Below, in pieces: positions 1 to 9,961 of a DNA stretch of 64,000 nt. The first letter of the stretch is position 1. Every line of letters starts with the position of its first letter. A program made the position numbers and the translations under genes. Location: positions 1 to 64,000 of the forward strand of contig NZ_ATKM01000013.1 in assembly GCF_000418555.1 (NCBI RefSeq), given 5' to 3'. The stretch comes from Pseudomonas sp. P818 (GTDB lineage Bacteria; Pseudomonadota; Gammaproteobacteria; Pseudomonadales; Pseudomonadaceae). The notes under the pieces were generated by a model. The model had not been told where the DNA came from. It made no database searches and saw only the letters and a list, made by a program, of their open reading frames with translations.

Positions 1-83
1 GTTTTTCGAATTTATTTCCGGAGAAACTCTTTTCTACTCAACCACTTGCACCTTCGATCAGAACTTCTTCTCTCCAGCGGGAG

Positions 84-299
84 GCGCATTCTACAGCGTT
101 CAAAACCGCTGTCAACACCTCTTTCAAACCGCTTTCGATCCATTCGACCGAACCATCAACAGGATCAAGCCACCATCCTGTCGACCGGCGCGCATTCTAC
201 ACGCCAGATCCAGCTTTGCAAGCCCTTCATTTAACTTAACTTATTGATTAACAAGAAGTTTTTGAAGCGCTTCATCGCTGAAGTGGCGCGCATTCTACA
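84..299. repeat. Three copies of a 12-base motif downstream of recD
   Basis: The motif GCGCATTCTACA occurs at 84-95, 190-201 and 288-299, about 100 bases apart and all in the same direction. I see no believable gene between 1 and 409. Similar short motifs are, from memory, common in Pseudomonas intergenic DNA near rRNA operons, and in P. aeruginosa an rRNA operon lies close to recBCD. No rRNA is visible here. Their function is unknown. Confidence 0.6.
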
Positions 300-313
300 T
301 CCAGACCACTACG

Positions 314-395
314 AGATGCCGGCACGGCTCTCTATAAGGCTGAACCAGTTCCTTGGTCAACACCGGATTAAGGCTGTCAGGCAGGGGACTTGTGC
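314..395 (-). repeat. Rearranged partial copy of the recD 3' end
   Basis: Bases 314-347 repeat 478-511 of recD, and 344-385 repeat 540-581. An 11-base match links 385-395 to 613-623. The copy therefore carries recD pieces in order but with internal deletions. The junctions fall at short shared words (ACCA, GGG). Read on the minus strand it still encodes the RecD peptide PDSLNPVLTKELV. It is a non-functional duplication remnant immediately downstream of the intact gene. Confidence 0.8.
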
Positions 396-409
396 CGCAG
401 TTTTGTTTC

Positions 410-2440
410 CTATAACGCTTCGAGGGCCTCGCGCAAACCACTACGCCGCTGCACCCGCCGCAGCACCGCCTGCTCGAAGATGCCGGCACGGCTCTCTATA
501 AGGCTGAACCAATGGCGCGCCCGGGTGATGCCGGTGTAGACCAGTTCCTTGGTCAACACCGGATTAAGGCTGTCAGGCAGGATCAGCGCGCAATGGGCGA
601 ACTCCGAGCCCTGGGACTTGTGCACGGTCATGGCGAACACGGTCTCCACCGCGCTGAGACGACTGGGCAGGATATGCCGCAAGGCCCCACTGCCGTCGTT
701 GCGCGGGAACACAACGCGCAGCACCTCGCGTACAGGCGCACCTGGAAACTCCGGCGGTTCGGGCAGACGCAGCGCGATGCCGATATCGCCATTCATTAGC
801 CCCAGGCTGTAGTCGTTGCGCGTTACCAGCACGGGGCGCCCTTCATACCAACCATGCGACTGTTCAAGGAGGCCGCGACGCACCAATGCTTCAGCGATAC
901 GTTCGTTGAGCGCTTCGACCCCCCAAGTACCTTTACGAACCGCACAGAGCAGTTGGAACTGATCGAACGCTGCCAGGACATTACCGGCCCAACGATCCCA
1001 GGCCTGGGAGTCGGCACCCGGGGTGGGACGCTGCGCCTGCATCACCTGTAGATAATGCGCATACCCCTGCGGACGTGGCTCGGCTTCGCCCAACCCGACG
1101 ATCAACAGTCGCTCCAGCGCTCGGTCCTGCTCGCCGGACAGGCGCAGCACATGCAGGTCGTCCGCGCCGGTTGCCAGAGTCGCGCGGGCCGACTGCGCAT
1201 CCCCCTGGTTCACCGCCCGAGCCAGACGGCCAATACCCGAGCCACTGCCGAAACGACGCGAGTGGCGCAGCATGACGATATGCTGCGCCAACGCCTTGTT
1301 ACCGGATATCAGCGCCGGATCGTCCAGCCGCTCGCCCGTCTGGCTTTCCAGCCAGGCACGCGTCGCCTCGCTGTAACCACCGCTTTCCGCCTCCCGACAC
1401 AGGTCACCCAGCACCGCGCCGGCCTCTACAGACGCCAACTGGTCCTTGTCGCCCAGCAGAATCAGACGCGCATGCGCCGGCAACGCGCCCAGCAGGCTGG
1501 CCATCATTTCCAGATCGATCATCGAGGCTTCGTCGACCACCAGCACATCCAGTGGCAAGGGGTTGGCGGCATCGTGACGGAAATGACGGCTGCCGGGACG
1601 ACTGCCCAGCAAGCGATGTAGTGTCGTCACCAGGGTTGGAATCTGCTCACGCGCTCGCTCGTCCAGCGCCAGGGACTGCACCTGCGCGCCGATGGATTCG
1701 GTCAGCCGCGCGGCCGCTTTGCCGGTAGGCGCTGCCAGGCTCAGGCGCAGCGGCTCGCCGGTAGCCATGGCGGCTTCCTGCAGCAGCGCCAGAAGGCGCA
1801 CCACCGTCGTCGTCTTGCCGGTTCCCGGCCCTCCGGTGATCAGCGTGAAGCGCCCCTGCGCGGCCATGGCACAAGCCAGCTTCTGCCAGTCGGTGAGGCG
1901 CTGGCCGTCCACCACCAGCGGTTCGGGAAAGAGTGAGGCCAGGCGTACGGCCAGATCGCTAGGCGCCGCAGCACTCGACTGCAGGCGCCGAGCGATATCG
2001 CCAGCCACCTGACGTTCATAGTTCCAGTAACGGCGCATATAAAGGCAGGCGCCGCTGAGCACCAGCGGCGCCCCTTCGGATTCCAGCAGCGAGCTGCCAG
2101 CACAGGCGGCCAGCCAGGACTCCAGGCTGAGCCCGGCCAGTACCTGGGACGGCAGGATCAGCGCTTCTTGCCCATCCTCGCCTTCCGGTGGCAGAGACAG
2201 GGTGAAATCCGGGTTGGCCAGCGTGGCCGCCAGATCGAGGCAGACGTGGCCCTGCCCCAACTGGTGGCTGGCCAGCGCGGCGCCAAGCAGCAGCAAGGGT
2301 GAAGCGTCCGGGTCCAGTTCAGCGAACAGCTGCGCCAGCGCACGATCCAGCTCGCGCAGCCAGCCACGCTCGCTCCAGGTGGAAAGCAGGGCAAAGAGTT
2401 CGGCGCGATCATGCAGCGCCGGCGCAAGCGTCGTACTCAT
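410..2440 (-). CDS. recD: Exodeoxyribonuclease V alpha subunit RecD
   Basis: This is the fast 5'-3' helicase subunit of the cytoplasmic RecBCD complex, which processes double-strand breaks and degrades foreign linear DNA. The 676-residue length is normal. Near residue 205 lies the Walker A motif TGGPGTGKTT. Walker B (VVDEASMID) and the GDKDQL motif follow, and the C-terminal superfamily I motif MTVHKSQGSEF is near residue 600. The start codon overlaps the recB stop (ATGA at 2437-2440), so translation is probably coupled in a recC-recB-recD operon. The gene appears intact despite the partial copy of its end just downstream. Confidence 0.96.
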   Translation of the reverse strand: MSTTLAPALHDRAELFALLSTWSERGWLRELDRALAQLFAELDPDASPLLLLGAALASHQLGQGHVCLDLAATLANPDFTLSLPPEGEDGQEALILPSQVLAGLSLESWLAACAGSSLLESEGAPLVLSGACLYMRRYWNYERQVAGDIARRLQSSAAAPSDLAVRLASLFPEPLVVDGQRLTDWQKLACAMAAQGRFTLITGGPGTGKTTTVVRLLALLQEAAMATGEPLRLSLAAPTGKAAARLTESIGAQVQSLALDERAREQIPTLVTTLHRLLGSRPGSRHFRHDAANPLPLDVLVVDEASMIDLEMMASLLGALPAHARLILLGDKDQLASVEAGAVLGDLCREAESGGYSEATRAWLESQTGERLDDPALISGNKALAQHIVMLRHSRRFGSGSGIGRLARAVNQGDAQSARATLATGADDLHVLRLSGEQDRALERLLIVGLGEAEPRPQGYAHYLQVMQAQRPTPGADSQAWDRWAGNVLAAFDQFQLLCAVRKGTWGVEALNERIAEALVRRGLLEQSHGWYEGRPVLVTRNDYSLGLMNGDIGIALRLPEPPEFPGAPVREVLRVVFPRNDGSGALRHILPSRLSAVETVFAMTVHKSQGSEFAHCALILPDSLNPVLTKELVYTGITRARHWFSLIESRAGIFEQAVLRRVQRRSGLREALEAL

Positions 2441-5400
2441 GCTGCGCCCTCCTCTGCTTCGCCCATGAACAGCTCGTCCAGCCGCTCGATCAGCTCACGA
2501 GGCGGCCGGGCCAGATAGGCGCCCTGCTGCGGTGCGCGCAGAAACACATAGAGCGCGCCCCCCACATGCCGGGCGTAGTCGTAATCCGGCAGGCGCAGAC
2601 GCAACTGCCGATGCAGGGCCAACACGTAGAGCACGTACTGCAGATCGTAGCGGTGGCTGGCGATGGCGACCTCTATGGCTTCACGGGTGTAGGCGCCATC
2701 GTCGCTGCCGAGCCAGTTGGATTTGTAATCCGCCACGTAGTAACGCCCCTGATGTTCGAATACCAGATCGATGAAACCCTTGAACATGCCATTGAGGGTA
2801 TCGGCACGCAGCGGCTGCCTGGCGAGGCCCGGCAATTCGTACTGCTGCACCCACTGATCCAGCAGCCTGACGTCTACCCCGCGCGCCTCGAACCAGAACT
2901 CCAGCTCGGGCTGATACTGCGTCAGTTGCGCCAGCACCACGCCATCCGCGCCCGCCAGTGGGAGCGGCTGGCTCAGCAGCGCCAGCAGCCAGTCCTGCAG
3001 CGGATCGATCCAGCTTTCCAGTCCACGACGCTGGCAACGCCTGGCCAACGCCTCGCGCAACCTGGGCGGATCCTGCGCCAGGGTGGCGAAGCCTTCCTGC
3101 GCTGCCATTTCCAGCAGGCCATGGAGGAAGGTGCCGGGGTTGGGCCCACGCGGGAAGCGATGCAGGCCCTGAGCGGATGCTGGCAGCGGCGCCAGGGCCA
3201 GCAGCGGATCCTCATCGTCGATGACGTTCTGCATCGCCGGACTATCGGGCGCGGCGTCCTCGTGGCGGCTGACCTGACTGGGCGCGTCCTCGTCCAGGCG
3301 CAGTGCGCTGTAGGAGGCGATCCACCAATGCTCGGCAGCGCGCCGCGCCGGCGTGCGCCAGTGCGGCGCGAACTGTCCTTCTTCGATCATTCGATAACGC
3401 TGCTCACTGGCCGGCGGCACAGGCGACACGGCGCTATCGAGTCCGCTGGCGAACGGCGCGAGCCAGTTGGCAAGCTCGCCGCTGGCCGCCAGAGGCAATC
3501 TGCCCCCGAGCAAGTAGCCCAACGCCGATTCGTGCAGACGCGACTTCTTGCCGTTGCCGATCTTCAGATCCGCCACGCCCAGCCAGCAGGCATGCCGGGC
3601 ACGGGTCAACGCCACATAGAGCAGGCGCAGGTCTTCACCCAGGCGTTCGCGCTCGGCACGCTGCAGGCTGTCGTCATCGGCCTTGAGCACCAGGCGGCGG
3701 CACTCGCCGTCGTGAATCTGCAGCGGCTTCTTGTCATCCACCGGACGGAATGCGCAGATGAACGGTAAAAACACCAGGGGATACTCCAGGCCCTTGGATT
3801 TGTGGATGGTCACCACGCGCACCAGCGCCTCGTCACTCTCCAGGCGCAGCACCTGTTCATCGGCAGCCTGCCCCTCGCCGGCCAGCAGCTCGCTCAAATG
3901 ACGAATCAGCGCCAGTTCGCCATCGAGTTCGGCGGCAGCCTGCTGCAGCAGCTCGGCCAGGTGCAGCAGATTGGTCAGTACCCGCTCGCCATCGTCACGC
4001 CCCATCAGGCGCTGCGGCAGCTCGAAGTCCTGCAGCAACTGACGCAGCATCGGCAGCACACCCTGGCGCTGCCAGCGCTGGCGATAGTCGCGAAACTGCA
4101 TGACGCGGCGCTCCCAGGTTCGCTCATCAAGGTTGAGCTGCTCCAGCTCGGCCAACTCCAGCCCCAGTGTCGCGCTGGCCAGCGCCGCGCGCAGCGGGCG
4201 ATCCTGATCCGGCTCGGCGCAGGCGCGCAGCCATAGCAGCAGGTCGCGTGCCTCCTGGGCGGCGAACACCGAATCCTTGTCGGAGAGGTACACGCTGCGC
4301 ACGCCGCGCGCCGCCAGCTCACCGCGAATGGCCTGCGCCTCGTTGAAATCACGCACCAGCACCGCAATGTCGCTGGGACGCAGAGCACTCAGCACACCGT
4401 CCTTGATGAAACCCGCCTGCCCACGCTGGCCCAGATCCAGCAGACGCACGATCTCGCTGGCCGCACCGGCCGCCATGGCACCCAGATAGGCGCCCTTGGC
4501 AACCGGCTCGTCGCTCGCCAGATGCCACAGCGTCAGGGCGGGTTGCGCCTGGCCGTCGACACTCCAGACCTCGCGTCGACCTTGCGCGCCCACCTCGATA
4601 AAAGGCAGATCGTCACGCAGCAGGAATGCCCCCTCGCCGCCGTCACGCTGCTCGGCCCGCAGGAAAACGCCGTTGACGGCATCGACCATGGCCTGGCTGG
4701 AGCGAAAGTTCTTCTCCAGGTTGTAATGCCGGCCATTGGTTGCACGGCGCGCACGCAGGTAGGTATGAATATCGGCGCCACGGAAGGAATAGATGGCCTG
4801 CTTGGGGTCGCCGATCATGAACAGGCCGCAGTCGTCGCGGTTGGCCTCGACCTCGTAGAGCGTATCGAAGATGCGATACTGCAGCGGGTCGGTGTCCTGG
4901 AATTCATCGATCAGCGCCACCGGGAACTGGCAGCGGATCACCTCGGCCAGGCGCGGGCCATTGCTGCCTTGCAGAGCAGCGTCCAGGCGCACCAGCATGT
5001 CGTCGAAGCCCATCTCCGCGCGCTGGCGTTTCTCCCAATCGAAGCGCTGGCGCACCCAGGCAGCTGCGTGGCGCAACGCCGCGTCAGTGGGATCAGGCAG
5101 CGCATCGAGTTGCGCCTTGAGCAGAGCCATGGCGTCCAACGCGGGATGAGCAGGCGCCTCGCCTTTCCAGGCTTCGGCCAGGCCATCGGGGGTCAGGCGG
5201 GTGAAACCGGTGCCCAGGTCGAGGCGCGGTTCTTCGCTACCGGCCCACTCGCGCAACTTGGCCAGCCAGGGATTGTAGAAGCGCGCCTGGATTTTCTTGC
5301 CGTCCACCTGCTTGGCCGCCACAGCAGCATCCAGCAGCAGCTGCAGTTCATCGGCCCACGCCAGCCAGGGCGACTTGAGCTCGGCAAGTGCCTGCTCGCG

Positions 5401-6066
5401 CTGCAGCAGCGCGCCATCGAGCAATTCGCCCAGCGCTTGCGTCGCAACCTCCCCCTCTTCGCCCAACAGCGGTCGCAGTCTGCTACCCAGCCCCGCAGGC
5501 GTCCCCCAGACACCCGCAACCCATTGCAGCGCGGCGCCCTGCAGCGGATAGCAGTGCTGTCGCCAGTAATCACGAACCACTTCGGCCAGCAGTTCGCTGT
5601 GATCGGTCTCCAGAGTCTGGCTGAACAGACTGCCGCTGTCGAAGGCATGCTCGCGGAGCATGCGCTGGCACCAACCGTGGATGGTGGACACGGCTGCCTC
5701 GTCCATCCACTGCGCCGCCAGCTCCAGACGGCAGGCGCACTCGTCCCACTGCGTCTGGGCGAAGTCACTGCGCAATTCGCGCAGCAGATCATCGCCCTGG
5801 GCATCACCCCGAAATACGGTCGCGGCCTCGACCAGGCGCGCGCGAATCCGGTCGCGCAATTCGCGGGTGGCCGCGTCAGTGAAGGTCACCACCAGAATCT
5901 GTGGCGGCAGCAGGGGCTCGCGGAACGCGGCGTCGCCACCATGGCCGAGAATCAGCCGCAGGTAGAGCGCGGAAATGGTGAAGGTCTTGCCCGTGCCGGC
6001 GCTGGCTTCGATCAGGCGACTGCCATGCAGGGGAAACGTCAGGGCCAGAGGACGCTGTTGGTTCAT
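2437..6066 (-). CDS. recB: Exodeoxyribonuclease V beta subunit RecB
   Basis: RecB is the 3'-5' helicase and sole nuclease of RecBCD and loads RecA after Chi recognition. The 1209-residue protein starts with an N-terminal superfamily I helicase (Walker A EASAGTGKTFT near residue 20; VALIDEFQDTDPLQ as Walker B; VVTIHKSKGLEYP further on). It ends with the RecB nuclease domain, whose residues are visible in GFIDLVFEH and VADYKSNWLG. I chose the ATG at 6066 because it overlaps the recC stop (ATGA at 6063-6066); the upstream in-frame extension lies wholly inside recC. Confidence 0.96.
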   Translation of the reverse strand: MNQQRPLALTFPLHGSRLIEASAGTGKTFTISALYLRLILGHGGDAAFREPLLPPQILVVTFTDAATRELRDRIRARLVEAATVFRGDAQGDDLLRELRSDFAQTQWDECACRLELAAQWMDEAAVSTIHGWCQRMLREHAFDSGSLFSQTLETDHSELLAEVVRDYWRQHCYPLQGAALQWVAGVWGTPAGLGSRLRPLLGEEGEVATQALGELLDGALLQREQALAELKSPWLAWADELQLLLDAAVAAKQVDGKKIQARFYNPWLAKLREWAGSEEPRLDLGTGFTRLTPDGLAEAWKGEAPAHPALDAMALLKAQLDALPDPTDAALRHAAAWVRQRFDWEKRQRAEMGFDDMLVRLDAALQGSNGPRLAEVIRCQFPVALIDEFQDTDPLQYRIFDTLYEVEANRDDCGLFMIGDPKQAIYSFRGADIHTYLRARRATNGRHYNLEKNFRSSQAMVDAVNGVFLRAEQRDGGEGAFLLRDDLPFIEVGAQGRREVWSVDGQAQPALTLWHLASDEPVAKGAYLGAMAAGAASEIVRLLDLGQRGQAGFIKDGVLSALRPSDIAVLVRDFNEAQAIRGELAARGVRSVYLSDKDSVFAAQEARDLLLWLRACAEPDQDRPLRAALASATLGLELAELEQLNLDERTWERRVMQFRDYRQRWQRQGVLPMLRQLLQDFELPQRLMGRDDGERVLTNLLHLAELLQQAAAELDGELALIRHLSELLAGEGQAADEQVLRLESDEALVRVVTIHKSKGLEYPLVFLPFICAFRPVDDKKPLQIHDGECRRLVLKADDDSLQRAERERLGEDLRLLYVALTRARHACWLGVADLKIGNGKKSRLHESALGYLLGGRLPLAASGELANWLAPFASGLDSAVSPVPPASEQRYRMIEEGQFAPHWRTPARRAAEHWWIASYSALRLDEDAPSQVSRHEDAAPDSPAMQNVIDDEDPLLALAPLPASAQGLHRFPRGPNPGTFLHGLLEMAAQEGFATLAQDPPRLREALARRCQRRGLESWIDPLQDWLLALLSQPLPLAGADGVVLAQLTQYQPELEFWFEARGVDVRLLDQWVQQYELPGLARQPLRADTLNGMFKGFIDLVFEHQGRYYVADYKSNWLGSDDGAYTREAIEVAIASHRYDLQYVLYVLALHRQLRLRLPDYDYARHVGGALYVFLRAPQQGAYLARPPRELIERLDELFMGEAEEGAA

Positions 6067-9000
6067 GCTGCGTCCTCCTCGAGCGCTTGCGGATGGCTGT
6101 CGAGCAGTGGCTGGTAGAGCCGTTCGCTCCATGCCGGAAACTGGCCATCGGCGGTGAGCGCGGCGTAGTCCGGGAACTGTCTTGCCAGGCTGGCGCTACC
6201 CTGGACTTCACCGGCGAGGTTGTAGCTGCCCTCGTAGACGCTGCGAGCCTTGTCCTCATTGTTGTCCTGCAACCGGGCCAGCGAGGTTTTCAGGGCGACC
6301 GGCAACGGCGCCTGCATACCGGCACTCCAGGCTTCCAGCCAGACCGTCAAAACGCGCGCAGCATGCTCGGTCGCTACAGGTTCGAAAACCAGGCTGCGAT
6401 CTTCCCCCACCAGCAGCGTGGTCAGCGGCACGCCGCAGGCCGCGGCGATGACGTGCAACGCATAGGGGCGCAGCAGGCGATGCCACTTCCAGCTCTTGTC
6501 CTTATGCAACGCACCCGGCAGCAGTTCCAGACGCGCCAGGCTGCCGTCGGCCTTCTGCCGCAGCCCGGCAAGCCAGCCGTCGAGTTGAACACCGGCGGCG
6601 GCGAAAGTCAGGCGCTGCGGCGATTCCAGCAGGGTCGGCCAGCACAGGCAAAGCCCCTGGTAGCGCTGCACCTGCGCCGGCATCGGCTCCAGCAGGGCGT
6701 TGCGGTACTGCTCGCCGAAACCGGCCAGCGGCAGCACGCCGCTGCGTTGCAGGCGATCGGCTGCCGCCCTCAGCGCATCGTCGCTGTCCCCCTCGCCCGC
6801 TACCGCCGCCTTGAGCAGCGCTTCCTGCAACTGGTAGCGCTGCAGGCCGTCGAGGGCGAATGGCTCGCTGTCGAGCTGCGCCTGCTCTTCTTCGTCGAGA
6901 TACACCTTGAGGCGGCGAGTGAAGAAGCACTTCACCGGATCGCGCAGGAACGACTGCAACAGCTCGGGCGTAAGCTGTTGTCCCTCCTCCCAGGCGGGCA
7001 AGGACGCAGCACTTTCGCAGGCCGAGACCTGGCCATGCAGGGCTGCCCACTCGTGGGCATAACTGAACAGCTGCCCCTCGCCATCGAAGTAGCGGCGGCT
7101 GAAGGGTTGCAAGGGGTGCTCGGTGGTCAGCCCGTGCAGCAGATCGCCGCCACCGGCGAGTGTCCAGGCGCTGGCAAGATGGTCACGCAGTTGACCTACC
7201 AGCACGGACGGTGGGCGCTCGCTGTTGTCGCGAATGCTGCGCCCCACCCAGCTGATATACAGACGATCGCGCGCCGCCAGCAGCGCTTCCAACAGCAGAT
7301 AGCGGTCATCCTCGCGGCGCGAGCGGTCACCGGGGCGGTAATCGCCTGCCATCAGGTCGAAATCCAGCGGCGCCTGGCTGCGCGGATAATCGCCATCGTT
7401 CATGCCCAGCAGGCAGACCTGGCGGAACGGAATCGCGCGCATCGGCATCAGGGTGCAGAAGTTCACCGCACCGGCGAGAAAACGCTGGCTCAGCCGTCCC
7501 TGGTCGAGCCCGTCCAGCCAGGCCTCACGCACCACCGGTAGAGTCAGCGCTTCGTCCAGCGTCGCGGCCTCGCACAGCGCCAGCCAGGCATCCAGTGCAT
7601 CGAGCAGCTGGGTCGTCAATACTTCTTCACGGTCGCTCTGCGGCTGAAAGAAGTCGTCGAGCAAACTGCGCAGACGCTCGCCCCACCGCACCGGCGTGGC
7701 CGGCTCGCGCAACTGCTGCAGGTGCCGATCGAGGCTTTCCAACAGCCGAGTCACCGGGCCGATCAGCGCAGCATCGAGCCCGCCGATCTCGTCGTAAGGC
7801 TCGATGCCGGCAAAGGCGTCGCCCGCACCTACCGCGTAGCCCAGCAGCATGCGCCGCAGGCCGAAGCGCCAGGTGTTCTGCTCCAGATTCTCACCCAGGC
7901 CCAGCACCTGCCGCTGGCTCGAATCCAGCCCCCAGCGCACACCGGCACCCTCCAGCCAGCGGTGCAGGGTAGGCAGTTGCTCCTCGGCGATGGCGAAGCG
8001 CTGACGCAGCGCGGCGACATCCAGCAGATCGAGAATCTCGCTGACGCTGAAGCGGCTGTCCGGCAGGCGCAACAAATGCTCCAGTGCGATGACCATCGGC
8101 TCCTTGCCGCGCAGCCCCTGGTCGGCCAGGGTGAAGGGAATGAAGCGCGGATCGTCGCTGGCGAACTGGCCGAACACGGCCTGAATATGCGGTGCGTAGG
8201 CGTTGACGTCGGGCACCATGACGATGATGTCGCGCGGCCGCAGCGTGGCGTCCTCGCTGAAACAGGCGAGCAGCTGGTCGTGCAGCACCTCCACCTCGCG
8301 CTGAGCGCTGTGGGCGATATGAAAGCGCAGCGAATGATCTTTGGCGGGATCGACGGGAGGCCAGGTGCTGCGTGTTTCCGCCAGCGGACGCAGGTCGAGG
8401 ATGTCGTTCTGCAGTTGGCCGAGCAGGCTGTCCTCACTGGCCGGGCTGAACAGGTCGATACGGTCAAACTGCTCGCGGTAACGCTGCGGCTCGTCGTACT
8501 GATCCAGCAGGTTGATGTAGTCGCGCCCCTGTTTGCCCCAGGCTGCCAGCAGCGGCTGCCCGTGCTGGTGCATGTCCTCCTGTTCGAACAGACCGATCTG
8601 CACGCCCGGCCTGCCCTTGCGCTGCTGGCGACGGTACTCGTGGCGCAGGAGATCCTTGTCCTCGACGATATCGCCCCAGTGGTGCTGACAGGGGTTGTGT
8701 ACGTACAACATGACCTGGCTGAAGCGCGCCATGGCCGCCAGCGCCTCCAGCACCTGGGCCGGCAACGAAGAGATGCCGAAAACGCTGATGCGCCGCGGCA
8801 GTCCGGCTGGCGGCGCGTCCAGCTCGGCCAGACGGGCGATGAAGCGTGGATGCACGCCGGCGCGGCTCTCGGCCAGGTGCTGCTCACCGACATCCGCCAG
8901 CAAGGCGCGCCACAGCGCGGGTTGCCAGCGTGAATCGCCCTCCAGTGGCCGCTCGCCGCCGCGCGAGGTGCGCAGGCGATCCTGCCCGGCGGCCCAGTCG

Positions 9001-9476
9001 GCCAGCCAGTCGGCGCGGTAGACCTGATACTGGTCGAACAGATCGGCCAGACGCTCGGCCAGTTGGTGGCGCTTGCGCAGGTCCTGATCATCGGCGAGGA
9101 AGCGGCGCAGCGGAGCGAAGGCCTCCTCGGCCAGCAGACCCGGCAACAGCCGCATCAGACGCCAGGTCAGCGGCGCCTTGTCCAGGGGCGACTCTTGCGG
9201 AATCGCGTCCCTGCCCAGCACGTTGCGGTACGCCTGCCAGAGAAAGCGCGCCGGCAGATCGACATCCAGCGCCGCCGCGATGCCGCAGCCGTCACGCTCG
9301 GCCAGCGCCAGCTTGAGCCACTGGGCGATGCCGTTGCTCTGCACCAGCAGCACTTCGTTCTCCAGCGGCCGCAGCGGATAGCGCCGCATCCACTGCACCG
9401 CCAGCGCACGCAGCTCTTCGAGGTGATTGCCGTGAATGACGATAAGGCCGGGGGACAGCTCCGGGCTGGCGGACAT
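6063..9476 (-). CDS. recC: Exodeoxyribonuclease V gamma subunit RecC
   Basis: RecC is the scaffold that holds RecB and RecD, splits the DNA strands and scans for Chi. The protein has about 1137 residues, normal for the family, with the characteristic N-terminal VIHGNHLEELRALA and EVLLVQSNGIAQWL and the internal ACFSEDATLRPRDIIVMVPD region. Like other RecC proteins it has a helicase fold without a working Walker A. The ATG at 9476 is preferred over an upstream in-frame start because family members begin shortly before the VIHGN stretch. It is the first gene of the recCBD operon. Confidence 0.95.
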   Translation of the reverse strand: MSASPELSPGLIVIHGNHLEELRALAVQWMRRYPLRPLENEVLLVQSNGIAQWLKLALAERDGCGIAAALDVDLPARFLWQAYRNVLGRDAIPQESPLDKAPLTWRLMRLLPGLLAEEAFAPLRRFLADDQDLRKRHQLAERLADLFDQYQVYRADWLADWAAGQDRLRTSRGGERPLEGDSRWQPALWRALLADVGEQHLAESRAGVHPRFIARLAELDAPPAGLPRRISVFGISSLPAQVLEALAAMARFSQVMLYVHNPCQHHWGDIVEDKDLLRHEYRRQQRKGRPGVQIGLFEQEDMHQHGQPLLAAWGKQGRDYINLLDQYDEPQRYREQFDRIDLFSPASEDSLLGQLQNDILDLRPLAETRSTWPPVDPAKDHSLRFHIAHSAQREVEVLHDQLLACFSEDATLRPRDIIVMVPDVNAYAPHIQAVFGQFASDDPRFIPFTLADQGLRGKEPMVIALEHLLRLPDSRFSVSEILDLLDVAALRQRFAIAEEQLPTLHRWLEGAGVRWGLDSSQRQVLGLGENLEQNTWRFGLRRMLLGYAVGAGDAFAGIEPYDEIGGLDAALIGPVTRLLESLDRHLQQLREPATPVRWGERLRSLLDDFFQPQSDREEVLTTQLLDALDAWLALCEAATLDEALTLPVVREAWLDGLDQGRLSQRFLAGAVNFCTLMPMRAIPFRQVCLLGMNDGDYPRSQAPLDFDLMAGDYRPGDRSRREDDRYLLLEALLAARDRLYISWVGRSIRDNSERPPSVLVGQLRDHLASAWTLAGGGDLLHGLTTEHPLQPFSRRYFDGEGQLFSYAHEWAALHGQVSACESAASLPAWEEGQQLTPELLQSFLRDPVKCFFTRRLKVYLDEEEQAQLDSEPFALDGLQRYQLQEALLKAAVAGEGDSDDALRAAADRLQRSGVLPLAGFGEQYRNALLEPMPAQVQRYQGLCLCWPTLLESPQRLTFAAAGVQLDGWLAGLRQKADGSLARLELLPGALHKDKSWKWHRLLRPYALHVIAAACGVPLTTLLVGEDRSLVFEPVATEHAARVLTVWLEAWSAGMQAPLPVALKTSLARLQDNNEDKARSVYEGSYNLAGEVQGSASLARQFPDYAALTADGQFPAWSERLYQPLLDSHPQALEEDAA

Positions 9477-9589
9477 CGACTGACTCCTGTCGAAAATCGA
9501 AGCGCAAGTTTGCCAGGATTTGGCGACAAGGTGCGTCATCGATGGCTACGCCCATCAACGCACTTAGGGCTGCTGTAGCCCGCCCGGAA

Positions 9590-9618
9590 ACGAAAAGGCC
9601 GGTCAACGACCGGCCCTG
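9590..9618 (-). terminator. Rho-independent terminator of the ComEA-like gene
   Basis: GGCCGGTC (9597-9604) pairs perfectly with GACCGGCC (9608-9615) around a 3-base loop. On the minus strand it is followed by TTTTC. It lies 20 bases past the stop of the leftward helix-hairpin-helix gene and before recC. Confidence 0.8.
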
Positions 9619-9637
9619 ATGGTGATAACCGAAGACC

Positions 9638-9961
9638 TCAATCGACCATGAGCTTGTCGCGATTTTTCTCCAGAGTCGCCGCGCCGATACCTTTGACCTC
9701 GAGTAACTCGTCAACCGAAGCGAAGTTACCGTGAGCTTCTCGATAAGCCACGATTGCCTGAGCCTTGGTTGCGCCGATGCCAGCTAACTCACGCTGGAGA
9801 GTCTCGGCATCAGCGGTATTCAGATTGACCGTTATCGCCTGAGCAACCTGCGCAGAGGTTGCATCGGCAGGCTCAGTCTTGGAAGGTTCTGCTGCCGAGA
9901 CAGCAAGGGAGAGGGAGGTGAGAAGCGCGAACAGAACAGAGGAAAGGTAGCGTTTCATCAT
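9638..9961 (-). CDS. Secreted helix-hairpin-helix protein, ComEA-like
   Basis: This is a 107-residue protein with an N-terminal signal peptide (MKRYLSSVLFALLTSLSLAV, cleaved near AAEP) followed by a C-terminal tandem helix-hairpin-helix of the ComEA type (VNLNTADAETLQ, GIGATKAQAIVAYR, VKGIGAATLEKNR). Such proteins bind double-stranded DNA in the periplasm and take part in DNA uptake in competent bacteria; in Pseudomonas the role is mostly unproven. It lacks the membrane anchor of Gram-positive ComEA. It is a single gene with its own terminator. Confidence 0.85.
   Translation of the reverse strand: MMKRYLSSVLFALLTSLSLAVSAAEPSKTEPADATSAQVAQAITVNLNTADAETLQRELAGIGATKAQAIVAYREAHGNFASVDELLEVKGIGAATLEKNRDKLMVD

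Noticed and set aside
2299..3768. Long open frame of 489 codons opposite recB/recD
   Set aside because: It lies across recB and recD on the other strand, has a biased composition (rich in Q, R, H and A) and no domain features; a GC-rich shadow of the real genes.
4522..6117. Open frame of 531 codons opposite recB
   Set aside because: Same reasons: antisense to a well-supported gene with no family features or ribosome site.
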